Source: Poteriospumella lacustris (lineage: Eukaryota > Sar > Chrysophyceae > Chromulinales > Dinobryaceae). From it: a DNA stretch of 25,243 nucleotides. The position numbers and the translations under genes were made by a program. Shown piece by piece: positions 1 to 8,901 of the stretch. How positions within the stretch are numbered: the first letter of the stretch is position 1; each line of letters opens with the position of its first letter. The notes beneath the pieces are model-generated. The model had not been told where the DNA came from and ran no database searches. It was given only the letters and a program-made list of their open reading frames with translations. The DNA lies in contig SMOI01000344.1 of NCBI GenBank assembly GCA_008000375.1, forward strand, positions 1-25,243, read 5' to 3'.

Positions 1-996
1 GCACTGCCACAGCCACACCCGACGCAGCGTCACCACCGCCGGAAAGGCCCGGTACAGCCCCAACAGACACACGTGGCCCTCCGCCGGGCCGCCCAGGCAA
101 CCCACCTCGTCCGCCACCGCCAGCCGCAGCATCGTCACCGCATAGTCCGTCGACGACATCGACCGCTTCGCCTGGTTCACCGCCTGTGCGGTCGCTGAGA
201 CAGTCGCCGTCGTCTCTTGGCAGTACACATCAGTGCTAGCGGCCTCTGGGTCGCGGTCCATCGTCACCGTCGAAGGTCTGGTGGCTGGTCTCGATACTGT
301 GGCGTCTCCGTCGATCATCGCCACGTCTATGACTGCGTGGCGACGACGAGACCGACTGTTGGACCGCTGGGACGGCTTTCCCTTCGACAAGCAGAGGTGT
401 CGGTCGCGCTGACGATGCATCGCCGCCTCTGGATACTCCCGCACCGTCAACTGCTCTCGTACGGCAGATCGCTCCTTCGCATCGACTGTGATCGCTGTGC
501 CAGCGTCAGAATCAGTGTCACTGTCAGCGACCCTTCCGACCCGTCGACTGTCGTCTCCTTCGCCTTCAGCACCTCCTGGCACCGGTCCAACATCAGACCC
601 AGCACACCCGCAAACACCGCCGTAATCAAATACGACAAGAGAAACGCCAGCGTCGAACTGTTCGATCCGTTGAACAGACACGACGGCGTCTCGTCCGATT
701 CCGTCGAGGCGATCGGCACTGTGTCTACCACGCGACCGCCCGCGATCTGTCGTACCACTGCCGCCGCTTTGTCTATCACCGCCGACCCGGACGACCCTTC
801 CGAACCAGGCGGCGTTTGCCACAGACACTGGCTCTGAAACGGATCCAGCAACATCTTGCGACTCTCACACGTCGCCTGCGTCGTCTGTGCCGCACAGAAG
901 CCGTCATCCTCCGGGTACTGGAAGTCGTACAGCAGCGCCAACATGCCACACGCCAGCGTCAGCGCCGTCAACGCCTGTACCACGTCCAACATCGCC

Positions 997-1130
997 GTGT
1001 GACCTTCGTCCGCCAGTACAGTGGTCCGAGCACTTCCGTCCACCAGTGTCCCAGTCCGAGCACTTCCGTCCACTTCTGTCCCAGTCCGATAACTTCCATC
1101 CACCAGTGTCGCGGTCCGATCACTATCGTC
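997..1130 (-). repeat. 30-bp coding minisatellite
   Basis: A 30-bp unit (for example 1021-1050, 1051-1080, 1081-1110, with partial copies on both sides) is repeated about four times inside the TM-protein gene. On the minus strand it encodes a 10-residue unit of the type RTGTLVDGSA. Because the unit is a multiple of three, copy-number change keeps the frame. It lies between the 'SHPYLRVLQ' stretch and the second TM segment, probably on the cytoplasmic or loop side. Confidence 0.85.
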
Positions 1131-1984
1131 ACTAAAGTCGTCTCTCCACCAGCGACCCAGCGTCTGCAGCACCCGCAGATACGGATGGCTCGCCACCAGC
1201 ACCTGCACCCATCCCTGACGCATAAAAGACCCCCACCAACTGCCCTGGTTGCCATCGACCTGTACCGACGAGGCCTGGTAGTACCCGGGGAACACCAGCC
1301 GCACCCACAACGACGACACCGCCTCCGTCTGGGCATTTGGCGACGCCTCCGAGTGGTGACGCTTGGCGACCATGTGACGCCACGACACACCCAAGAGCAG
1401 CAGACCCACGCCCCAGATGCACCCGAACGACGCAAAGATCATCGCCGACCGACTTGCCACATCCGACGCCGACAACGCACTCGCCAACGCCATCGACAAC
1501 GTCAAAGACCCCGCCCCGTACACCTGGAAATCACCCACCGACACTCGACCAGCCGAGGCGATCGCACTGCCATTGACACCGCTGCCACTGCCGCCGCATT
1601 GACACACCACCGACGACCCCAGATCCACCGTCCGACAGAAGCTGTTGCTCACGATGCGGTTGTCCGTCAGATCCACCACCGTGCACACCGCCCGCGACAC
1701 CGGACACTGCCGACGCACCGTCGCCGCCGCCCGCCCCGAACACGTCAGGTTCAGCCGCACCGCCGTGTCCGCACAGTACAGCGACACCGTCTCCACCACC
1801 CCCACCGTGCAGTTGTGCGCCAGCACCGTCGGCTTCGACGACCCTCCACCGCCGCCACCGATACTGCTGCTGTTCGACCGCACCACCGACACGCTCGTCT
1901 CGAAGTACGGCACCGTCGTGGTCTTCAGCGACCCGTTGCTGAACAGCTGCGACACCTGGATCGACACCACACTCGACACCAGCT

Positions 1985-2310
1985 GGCACAGACGGCTGCG
2001 ACGACGGTTGAGCCGACGGCTGTACCGACGGACGCACAGACGGCTGTGCGGTGGGTTGGGACGACGGTTGCAGCGTCGGCTGCGTCGTCGGTTCTGTCGA
2101 CGGCTGCGACGATGGCTTCGCGGTCGGCAGACCGCTCGGCTGAACGGACGGACGCCCAGACGGTAGTGACGTTGGTTGTACCGTCGGCGGTGCGGTCGGT
2201 CGACTGGTCGGTTGACACGATGGCTGACGAGAAGGCTGTGTAGTGGGTTGACGCGATGGTTGTGAGGAGGGTTGGCTGCTGGGCTGTGAGGTGGGACTTG
2301 GATTGAAATT
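1985..2310 (-). repeat. Q-P-S/T repeat tract
   Basis: The minus strand encodes consecutive four-residue units of the form QPSx (QPSSQPSSQPSRQPTTQPS and variants) for about 100 residues. The tract links the RCC1 blade to the Cys-rich ectodomain. Such tracts are low-complexity extracellular linkers in stramenopile proteins (family knowledge). The frame changes at its 3' edge, near 1980-2010. Confidence 0.85.
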
Positions 2311-2494
2311 GAGAACCGACACCGCTGTCAGTCGCTGCGTAGTGGAGCGATCGCCCAACTGGCCATAGCCATTGCGGCCCCAACATTACACCGTACCACC
2401 CGACAACATCGCACACGTATGAACACCACCCGCCGAGATCGACGTCACGCCGCTCACCGACGACACCATCACCGCCGTCGATCGGTGCGCATCT

Positions 2495-3158
2495 TAAAAA
2501 TCTTTGTGTTTCTTCGTCTCCCGAGCGAATAACCACCGATTCCAGATTTGTCACTGACCCCGGATTGAGTTCCCTCAAGGATTCAAGTTGAGCTTGCAAA
2601 TATCCAAAGCTAAAGTGGAACTTGTCCTTCCCATTGAGTTCTTGAGCACGTGCTAAACGCTGGTAAAACCTTTTGCTCTTATGAATCAAAGGCAAGGAAC
2701 TCTTAATTACTTGGTCTTTTGCTGTCTCCATCGATATTTTTTCACCATGTCCGGGCATCATCTTCGCCACCTCCTTGTGACTAAGATTGCAGTCTCTCTT
2801 TGTACTAGTACAAAGAGCAATATGCTGCTGCTCGTACTGGGTGACAGTCCTGAGAAAACACGCATTCATTCAATTCATATCTGTTGTATTTTTATCAACG
2901 CCTTTGTGCTTACCAATTCCTTCCTTTTTTCTTCGAAGAACTACGACTGATAGCGATTCTCCAGCTGCATTCACGATCAGTGCAAACGAATACTTTTCTA
3001 CTTGCTTTTGAGTCTTTCCCATACATACATGCTTTGTGATTTGCAAAGCAAAAAGACTTTATCCAATACTGAATTCCTGAATCCTGGTACTCAAAGTCTC
3101 CCACGTTCATTCCGAGGCTTGGCGGAATCACCACATCCGCGATCCCATTTTCAAACAA
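2495..3158 (-). pseudogene. MULE-type transposase, N-terminal fragment
   Basis: From 3158 leftward the minus strand encodes a Cys/Trp-containing N-terminal module (FCFANHKACMYG, then VFVCTDRECSWRI) like the zinc-binding FLYWCH/FAR1-type domains in front of MULE transposases. After a stop and frame change at about 2870-2915 comes a helical stretch (KRFYQRLARAQELNGKD) ending in LRELNPGSVTNLE. The 'NPGS' motif typically precedes the MULE catalytic domain. The catalytic DDE part is absent: the sequence changes abruptly at about 2490 into the RCC1 gene. The Ngaro element is inserted at about 3156, so the true 5' end should lie beyond 8901 on the minus strand. I did not find a start there. Family assignment is by motif only. 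Confidence 0.6.
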
Positions 3159-3355
3159 TACCGGTGTAACGAAACGCCCGCGTACACGTCTTTGCCGCTG
3201 AAGCAATCTCAGTGTGTCGCGTGTACTGTCACCACAAACACCTCCGGCCTCCAGCAACCGGCCTACGACATCAACCAACAACAATCAGTCTCAACAATCT
3301 TGGTATCACAATTGATAGCTTCACGCATCGATACCAAGTTCCTTACCTTCTCTTC
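3156..3355 (+). repeat. Ngaro A1 repeat
   Basis: Matches 8526-8725 with three visible substitutions (two in the gtgtactgtc/gtgtcccgtc stretch, one at ccagcaaccg/ccagcagccg). It holds the element's 5' end and the leader just upstream of the gag ATG at 3367, so the promoter is presumably here. Confidence 0.93.
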
Positions 3356-3366
3356 TTGTCCCAATC

Positions 3367-5466
3367 ATGTCTCGTCGTTCCTCGTCCGCAAGTCCTCATC
3401 GTCGTAATGGGGGTAACTTGCCAGCATCTGTCCAACAGGACATTGCTGCTATTGTCCAGGCCGCGCAAGCGACCTTTTTGTTTGACACCAATGTCATTCC
3501 AATTGCTGCCGTGAACCAGGTGGTTGACTGGTCACGAGCCATGGCATCTCAGGCTCTTTCCAAGGCGAACTCTGATCGGTTCGACGCCCTTCCAGGAATT
3601 GCAGAGATGTTCCCATCCGATTCGGATGGCAATTCAGCCACAGCAAATGTGGCCACCCTGAAGTCGCAGGTGTTTAACCACGATATGGTTAGACATTCCG
3701 CTTCAGCATCCGCGAAGGTTTTATCAGCCTTTAGCATTGCCATTGGTATGCCCAATGTCGCCTCCGTTATCTTCAAGAAAACTTGCTCCACTGCGGCGAA
3801 GTTGCTTGGTGAACGGACTTTTGACTTGAGAGTCTTCGTTTCAAACCTTCAAGATGAACGAGGCGCCGAAGTCATCGAGGGTGTGTTCTCTTCTCACCAT
3901 GAGAACGTCCTCCTCCAAGCAGTTATTCTCTTAGCACTGCTCATCATGGTTAGCTCCCCAGGTGCAAGCCCACCTCTGCCTGTCGGTCCGCCCGAAGACG
4001 CCAACCGGCGTGCTGAAGTCCTGGACCGCCTGCAGCAGATGACCAACGAACTCCTTACTCCAACGCCTAAGGCGTCCCGGAGAAAGAAGGACAAAACTCC
4101 TCGTGAACCTGACGCGAGGGACCAAGCCCTTCAACAGAGGGTCTTGGAACTGGAGGCCCAGCTGAAAGCGCAAGCGAACCGCGCCTCAGCTAGACCCCCC
4201 GCATCTAGACGAGCTGGTGCTCGTCCGCGGCGCACTTCCGAAACATCTTCGGACAGTTCGTCTGCCCATCTCCAGGACGACGACGACATTGACGAAGACA
4301 TAGAAGACAACCCGCCAACTGTTCCGGAGTATCCCTCAAGAACATACCACTCCACTCCACCAGGTACGCATTTCGCCTTCAATCCCATTGACTTAACGGG
4401 ACCCAGAGGGACATACGACGAATTGCGCCACCTCGCCGACCAGCTACCATTGACCGAGCACCAGATTCCCAACTTCTTCGTCACCAAGGAGATGACGACG
4501 TGCTTACTGGGTACCTTCAACACCTTCTGTCAAACCCGACTCCGAGGAGCAGTCCCTTCGCTGGAGGAAGCACTCTTATTGATGTATCATCGAACTACCG
4601 CATACACCGTTGGTATATGTTTGATCGATATAACCGGAATCCCACACCAATTTTACCGCTCGCGTAAGCCTGACACCACTAATCCCCCGTCCATTGCCCG
4701 AGTGTTAAACCCATCAAGTCTTCCCGAGTTGGATTGCCTTGGCGAGTCCATAATATCGCGCAACATCTTTCCCGTCAGCCCAGACCATTGGCGACTCCAT
4801 ATGCGTGCCACTCTTATCAAAGCCGTAGCGCACCCCGTCCACTTTCAGGTGTATGCCGACGCCCCTACCGGACAAGCCCGAGTCAGGGCAATTGAGGCAT
4901 ATGCACAGCGGTTCCGACAACTGATCGTCAGCACCTTAGGCACGAATTGGAAAGAAAACCGGCACCACGTTTCCATATGGGCGATGTTGCTTATCTTTCA
5001 TGTGGGCCGCTGGACACACGCCACAGTGTTTGGGCAGCTTAGTCTTCTGCTTGACAACTTCGAGCGTGAGTGGGAGACCCACTACACGCAAAAGATCAAG
5101 GATCCGGTCTTCTTATCGAATATCTTTCCACACTCGCTTGAACTCCTCGATTATCGTTGCCCCAAAGGCCACCGTGGCCAAACCGACATCGCATGCGACG
5201 TGTGCGACCGCGGTTCGTCATCCACCCTTGACGACAGTGATTCCACCGATGCGAAACGGCAGATCGACACTTGGCATCGCGCGTACAGTGCCTGGGTAAC
5301 TGAAGCGAAGCGAAAGGGCATCTCTGATACCTCCCACAAAGCTTTCGAACGGGAACAACCGTATCCCAAGGCAGGCACGTCCAAGAAAACGCGACTTGAC
5401 CGCAAATCATTTGCGTCTCAGCAACACAAGATCACTCCCCCACTCGTGTATGAAATCCTCGAATAG
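3367..5466 (+). CDS. Gag-like protein of the Ngaro element
   Basis: A 699-residue ORF with its ATG 11 bases after A1 ends. Residues 1-200 look globular and helical. Residues about 250-275 form a short charged heptad-like coil (RVLELEAQLKAQ), and about 290-320 is a Ser/Asp/Glu-rich acidic linker. Near the C-terminus is a possible zinc site, C598-x3-H602-x7-C610-x2-C613. By position it is the structural protein that would coat the element RNA; no conserved capsid motif was recognised. It ends in a single TAG (5464-5466), and the same frame stays open for 24 codons up to the pol ATG at 5539. Read-through or reinitiation are both possible. Confidence 0.85.
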   Translation: MSRRSSSASPHRRNGGNLPASVQQDIAAIVQAAQATFLFDTNVIPIAAVNQVVDWSRAMASQALSKANSDRFDALPGIAEMFPSDSDGNSATANVATLKSQVFNHDMVRHSASASAKVLSAFSIAIGMPNVASVIFKKTCSTAAKLLGERTFDLRVFVSNLQDERGAEVIEGVFSSHHENVLLQAVILLALLIMVSSPGASPPLPVGPPEDANRRAEVLDRLQQMTNELLTPTPKASRRKKDKTPREPDARDQALQQRVLELEAQLKAQANRASARPPASRRAGARPRRTSETSSDSSSAHLQDDDDIDEDIEDNPPTVPEYPSRTYHSTPPGTHFAFNPIDLTGPRGTYDELRHLADQLPLTEHQIPNFFVTKEMTTCLLGTFNTFCQTRLRGAVPSLEEALLLMYHRTTAYTVGICLIDITGIPHQFYRSRKPDTTNPPSIARVLNPSSLPELDCLGESIISRNIFPVSPDHWRLHMRATLIKAVAHPVHFQVYADAPTGQARVRAIEAYAQRFRQLIVSTLGTNWKENRHHVSIWAMLLIFHVGRWTHATVFGQLSLLLDNFEREWETHYTQKIKDPVFLSNIFPHSLELLDYRCPKGHRGQTDIACDVCDRGSSSTLDDSDSTDAKRQIDTWHRAYSAWVTEAKRKGISDTSHKAFEREQPYPKAGTSKKTRLDRKSFASQQHKITPPLVYEILE

Positions 5467-5538
5467 GATGTCGCGGAATCCAATCGGCACAGTGCTCCCA
5501 ACTCCACCTTTCTCGCCTCTCTACCTCCTCCACCCGAT

Positions 5539-7533
5539 ATGGATTCCAAGGAACCGACCACCCTTTCCGACATTCATCACGTTCTAACGCCCTCGGTCCC
5601 ACTTCCATCGCTATGCAAGAACATAGCACCACTGTTGCGCCACCTTCTATCCAAACAAGCCCTCTCACCCGCCTGGCTCAAGAGAATCGCCAACGATATC
5701 AACCAGCCGCAAGACACTATCTTCCTCTCAAAACCCGACGGCAACATCGTCGACCAGCTAGTATCAGCCAACCCGTGGGTGTTCGCGTCCGGCATCAACC
5801 CTCTGCCGCCGACCGACCACCCCCTCAATGTTACCCACATGCGACTTCTCCATCGGTCCCACTGTCAACTTTGCGCCAATCATTCTTCGAAGGCGCACGA
5901 AATTAGTCCCTCGTGTTATTATTCGCTCCTCGATCGATGTATCACACATGGCTGGACGCCACCGGTCAACCCCGATAAGGTTGTCCCCAAGTACCACACC
6001 CAAGGGAACTATTCCTCCATCGCCGCCTTCCCCACCAGTGTCGATAAGGAAATCAATGAAATGCTACGCCATGGCGTACTTCAGCCCGCGTCCGGCATAG
6101 GCATTGTCAATCCAATGGGGGCCCAGATCAAAAATTCGGACCTTGTCCGAGCCAAGGTCCTCGTGCATATAAAGGTCCATGACCAAGACTCCATGGACAA
6201 GGCATCAGACGCACTGCTTCGCCTCGGAAGCAGCAAGATCAAGTGTCGAATGACACTCGACCCCTCCGCAACGGGGGTGAACAACGCATCTCCAGATGCC
6301 CCTTTTCGATATCCAAGTGTACACGACATGCTTGACCTCGTCAGCAAGGACTGCTTTCTGGCACTTACCGACATCGCTCGGTACTTTCATTCCTTCCCAT
6401 TAAGCATTGAGTCTCGTCAATTCTTCATGGTAGAGTACCAAGGGCAGCAATACCAATACACACGCTGTCCATTCGGGTACAAACTCTGTCCCTACTATTG
6501 CTCTTCATGGTCAGCGGAGATAAAGTTGTGGCTCTCCGCCGCTGGAATAACCACTGCACACATGGTCGATGATTGGCTCACCACTGCTTCCTCCAGGGAA
6601 GAAGCAGCTACCTTGCTGGCGAAGATCGAAGAGCTCCTTACTTCCGTCGGTTTCGCCATTTCCGACAAAACCAAACTGGGTCAGCGTGAAGTTCTGCTCG
6701 GTGTCATGGTTGACACATCTTCAATGCGCATCCGCTTCGACCCGGTGCAAAGCGATGGAGTGCGCCGCTCCCTCCAATCGGCCCTCCATGTCATTCGACA
6801 GAAGGGCAATCCGGACCAATCTCTTGTCCGCCATCTTTGCGGTAAACTAAACTGGTATGCGGAGGCTCTGCAATCTGGCCGGCTCCACCTTGCTTCCTGG
6901 TGGAAATACTGCAAGGCAGGCCCACGGCTCGGTACCACCGCTACCGCACGCCTAATAGAAGACACTGAATGGTGGATGAACATCCTTCAATCATGGTCTG
7001 AGGCAAAAGACAGTGAAGTGTCGTACCGTATCCTTAGTCCCTCGGCACTGTTCCACGCGAAGGACACCATTGTCATTCTTCAATCCGACGCGTCTGGTAC
7101 AGATGGATACGGATTCTTCAGTTCCCGTTTGGAAGAAAGCACTGCTGTCTACTACTCCGCCCGATGGAGTGACAAGGAACCTCCCCCTTCGAGCTCCCAC
7201 GCTGCTGAACTGCACGCACTCCGCAGCGGCTTAAACTGGCTTATCGCCAACCAGAACCCGAGACCATCATTCTTGATCTGGGTTACCGATAGCATGTCTT
7301 CGGCATACAGCGTTAACAAAGGATTCGCGCGGAGTGATCAGAGTTTCGACATCATGCATGATATTTTGGACCAGTGTGACAACCAGGGGATCACTCTTGT
7401 GGCTCTCTGGGTCCCTAGAGAGCTCAATGCATTCGCCGATTACTTATCACATCTTGCATTCCTTACCTGTAGGTCAACCGTTCAAGGAATTGTCCGCCTT
7501 GAAGACGGTTTTGCAGTCGACACAATACGCTAA
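5539..7533 (+). CDS. Reverse transcriptase-RNase H (pol) of the Ngaro element
   Basis: 664 residues from the ATG at 5539; the frame is open from 5467. RT motif A is LTDIARYF (Asp278), the FGYKLCP stretch follows, and motif C is MVDD (Asp344, Asp345). The RNase H part has SDASG (Asp517), HAAEL (Glu557), VTDS (Asp584) and FADYLS (Asp634), so all catalytic acidic residues are in place. The protein would copy element RNA into DNA and degrade the template. No methyltransferase domain follows, which favours Ngaro over DIRS or PAT. Its 3' end overlaps the recombinase frame by 200 nt. The same frame as gag, with one intervening TAG, is consistent with a gag-pol read-through product. Confidence 0.94.
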   Translation: MDSKEPTTLSDIHHVLTPSVPLPSLCKNIAPLLRHLLSKQALSPAWLKRIANDINQPQDTIFLSKPDGNIVDQLVSANPWVFASGINPLPPTDHPLNVTHMRLLHRSHCQLCANHSSKAHEISPSCYYSLLDRCITHGWTPPVNPDKVVPKYHTQGNYSSIAAFPTSVDKEINEMLRHGVLQPASGIGIVNPMGAQIKNSDLVRAKVLVHIKVHDQDSMDKASDALLRLGSSKIKCRMTLDPSATGVNNASPDAPFRYPSVHDMLDLVSKDCFLALTDIARYFHSFPLSIESRQFFMVEYQGQQYQYTRCPFGYKLCPYYCSSWSAEIKLWLSAAGITTAHMVDDWLTTASSREEAATLLAKIEELLTSVGFAISDKTKLGQREVLLGVMVDTSSMRIRFDPVQSDGVRRSLQSALHVIRQKGNPDQSLVRHLCGKLNWYAEALQSGRLHLASWWKYCKAGPRLGTTATARLIEDTEWWMNILQSWSEAKDSEVSYRILSPSALFHAKDTIVILQSDASGTDGYGFFSSRLEESTAVYYSARWSDKEPPPSSSHAAELHALRSGLNWLIANQNPRPSFLIWVTDSMSSAYSVNKGFARSDQSFDIMHDILDQCDNQGITLVALWVPRELNAFADYLSHLAFLTCRSTVQGIVRLEDGFAVDTIR

Positions 7534-8422
7534 GACAGCGCAGCGGCAAGGCCGCTGGTACCTTACGTTCTGCAGTGACAACACCATCGACGCATTTCCG
7601 GTCACTCATGAGAATCTCGGTGCGTACATAATCTCTTATGTACGGAAGAACAAAGGTTCCACAAAATCCGTGGCACACGTAACAGCAGCGTTGAAGAACT
7701 TCGTGCAATCAATTAAGCAACGTTGGCTTACGCCTTCTGAATGGCGCCTATACAAACAAATCGTTAGGCAACTTCGATATCACGACGTACGCAGCACAAA
7801 CCGCAAGCAACCACTTACCCTCTATATACTACAGCAAACATTCCAGAAGATGTCGGGTAATGTGGACAATCTCCCTCTCTTAGCTGCTCTCTATCTTGGT
7901 CACGATGCCATGCTTCGATCCGCGGAGATCCTCGCAACAAAAGTAAAGGACGTCATCATCGAGCGGGGAGCACAACACCTCATCCTGCAACTCAACCGAT
8001 CCAAGTGTCATCGTAAAGGAGAAGCCCAGACGGTTGTGCTGGTGGACAGAGCTGGACCGTGCGCATTCAAATTGCTGAAAACGCTCATGATGACACTGCG
8101 AGGATTCCCCAATGAATATATCTTCCAGTCACGATCCCACCCAGATCAACAGCTTCATCGGTCATGGCTGGCCCACGGCATCAAGCTTGCCCTCAGTCAG
8201 ATACATATCAACCCTGCACCATTCTCAACCCACTCCCTAAGAGCGGGAGGAGCAACTGATCTCATGCGGGCGAATGTCCCTCTCGAGATCATAAAGAAAG
8301 CGGGACGTTGGAGATCCGATGAAGCGCTCAAGTATCTCCGTGATGATATCTTCGTGGGATACATGTGTGCGGGGGCGTTCACATCTCTGCTGAATGGGGG
8401 GAGTCCTCGCCCACACTGCTGA
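7334..8422 (+). CDS. Tyrosine recombinase (integrase) of the Ngaro element
   Basis: An ORF in the +1 frame relative to pol, overlapping it at 7334-7533. The first 60 or so codons shadow RNase H sequence, so the functional start may be later or the protein may be made by frameshifting. Catalytic residues numbered from 7334: Arg195 (MLRSAEI), His300-x-x-Arg303 (HSLRAGG), Trp326 (GRW) and nucleophile Tyr334 (ALKYLRDD). This is the full tyrosine recombinase set, expected to integrate circular element DNA without target duplication. The last codons and the TGA lie inside B1, so the C-terminus (GGSPRPHC) is encoded by repeat sequence. Confidence 0.93.
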   Translation: MIRVSTSCMIFWTSVTTRGSLLWLSGSLESSMHSPITYHILHSLPVGQPFKELSALKTVLQSTQYAKTAQRQGRWYLTFCSDNTIDAFPVTHENLGAYIISYVRKNKGSTKSVAHVTAALKNFVQSIKQRWLTPSEWRLYKQIVRQLRYHDVRSTNRKQPLTLYILQQTFQKMSGNVDNLPLLAALYLGHDAMLRSAEILATKVKDVIIERGAQHLILQLNRSKCHRKGEAQTVVLVDRAGPCAFKLLKTLMMTLRGFPNEYIFQSRSHPDQQLHRSWLAHGIKLALSQIHINPAPFSTHSLRAGGATDLMRANVPLEIIKKAGRWRSDEALKYLRDDIFVGYMCAGAFTSLLNGGSPRPHC

Positions 8423-8528
8423 CCTCTCTCCCTTAGTCCCCCAGGGGAGGGGAGAGGATCGCAGGCGGGACGAGGAAGCTTAACTCACCGCCCCCACACG
8501 CCGCGCAAGGATTGAAGATAGGAGGCAA
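8399..8528 (+). repeat. Ngaro B1 repeat
   Basis: About 130 bp, apparently identical to B2 (8772-8901) over the compared length. It contains the recombinase stop codon at 8420-8422 and runs directly into A2, the two sharing 'caa'. Confidence 0.93.
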
Positions 8529-8725
8529 TACCGGTGTAACGAAACGCCCGCGTACACGTCTTTGCCGCTGAAGCAATCTCAGTGTGTCGCGTGTCCCGTC
8601 ACCACAAACACCTCCGGCCTCCAGCAGCCGGCCTACGACATCAACCAACAACAATCAGTCTCAACAATCTTGGTATCACAATTGATAGCTTCACGCATCG
8701 ATACCAAGTTCCTTACCTTCTCTTC
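8526..8725 (+). repeat. Ngaro A2 repeat
   Basis: Second copy of A1, immediately after B1. The B1-A2 junction inside the element reproduces the joint expected when B2 and A1 ends meet in a circle, which fits template-guided end completion in YR retroelements. Confidence 0.93.
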
Positions 8726-8760
8726 CCCGTGGCCTGCCCTTCGCCACAACATTGTAATGA

Positions 8761-8775
8761 TCCCACACTGTGGGA
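8761..8775. repeat. 15-bp perfect palindrome at the B2 edge
   Basis: TCCCACA-C-TGTGGGA spans the junction between the unique 46-bp spacer and B2. It is absent at the B1 edge, where the preceding bases differ. It could be a recombinase or terminator element; function unknown. Confidence 0.6.
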
Positions 8776-8901
8776 GTCCTCGCCCACACTGCTGACCTCT
8801 CTCCCTTAGTCCCCCAGGGGAGGGGAGAGGATCGCAGGCGGGACGAGGAAGCTTAACTCACCGCCCCCACACGCCGCGCAAGGATTGAAGATAGGAGGCA
8901 A
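8772..8901 (+). repeat. Ngaro B2 repeat (3' end of element)
   Basis: Terminal copy of B1. It ends in ggaggcaa followed by flanking DNA (cgacgctc). The left end of A1 also follows 'caa', so the exact boundary is ambiguous by a few bases. Confidence 0.92.

Larger units (their letters stand above)
1..2490 (-). pseudogene. RCC1 / P-x-Q-P-S repeat / multi-TM surface protein, 3' part, disrupted
   Basis: Read right to left. Bases 2490-2312 encode one RCC1 blade and the edge of another (SAGGVHTCAM, then CWGRNGYGQLGD), with an in-frame TAA at 2386-2388 just before CWG. Bases 2310-1985 encode a QPSSQPS-type repeat. A frame change near 1980-2010 leads into 1979-447: a Cys- and Gly-rich ectodomain, a TM segment (about 1442-1383), a 'SHPYLRVLQ' stretch, a second TM (989-929), a 'YPEDDGFC...C' loop and a third TM (650-590). 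A second frame change at about 480-560 is needed, because another frame is open from about 480 to base 1 and runs off the window. This domain order resembles large stramenopile membrane proteins known to me only by pattern. The 5' part is missing, replaced at about 2490 by MULE sequence. The role is unknown; a cell-surface location is inferred. I call it a pseudogene, though sequencing indels could explain the frame changes. Confidence 0.72.
3156..8901 (+). mobile_element. Ngaro-type tyrosine-recombinase retrotransposon with split direct repeats
   Basis: The order is A1 (3156-3355), three ORFs, B1 (8399-8528), A2 (8526-8725), a 46-bp spacer, B2 (8772-8901). This split direct repeat architecture is the hallmark of Ngaro and related YR retroelements and differs from the inverted termini of DIRS-1. 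The ORFs are gag-like, RT-RNase H (no methyltransferase domain after RNase H, as in Ngaro) and a tyrosine recombinase. A1 and A2 differ at only three positions I could see, and all ORFs are open, so the insertion is recent and possibly active. No target duplication is evident; the ends abut 'caa' sequence, as expected for recombinase-mediated circle integration. The host site is a MULE fragment in the opposite orientation. Confidence 0.93.

Noticed and set aside
1985-2010. Tiny intron explaining the frame change after the QPS tract
   Set aside because: The only GT...AG option is about 24 bp, far shorter than the 60-83 bp introns seen in this window.
816-2243. Long plus-strand His/Arg-rich frame of 475 codons
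   Set aside because: Antisense shadow of the minus-strand RCC1/QPS/TM gene; composition is an artefact of complementary GC-rich codons.
2386-5466. Alternative genetic code (UAA/UAG as Gln), suggested by the TAA in the RCC1 blade and the TAG between gag and pol
   Set aside because: The SNARE ends sensibly at TAG right after its TM anchor, and the other genes use TAA and TGA as stops. Pseudogenisation and read-through explain the two cases better.
3156-8901. DIRS-1 type element
   Set aside because: No inverted terminal repeats and no methyltransferase domain; the split direct repeats fit Ngaro instead.
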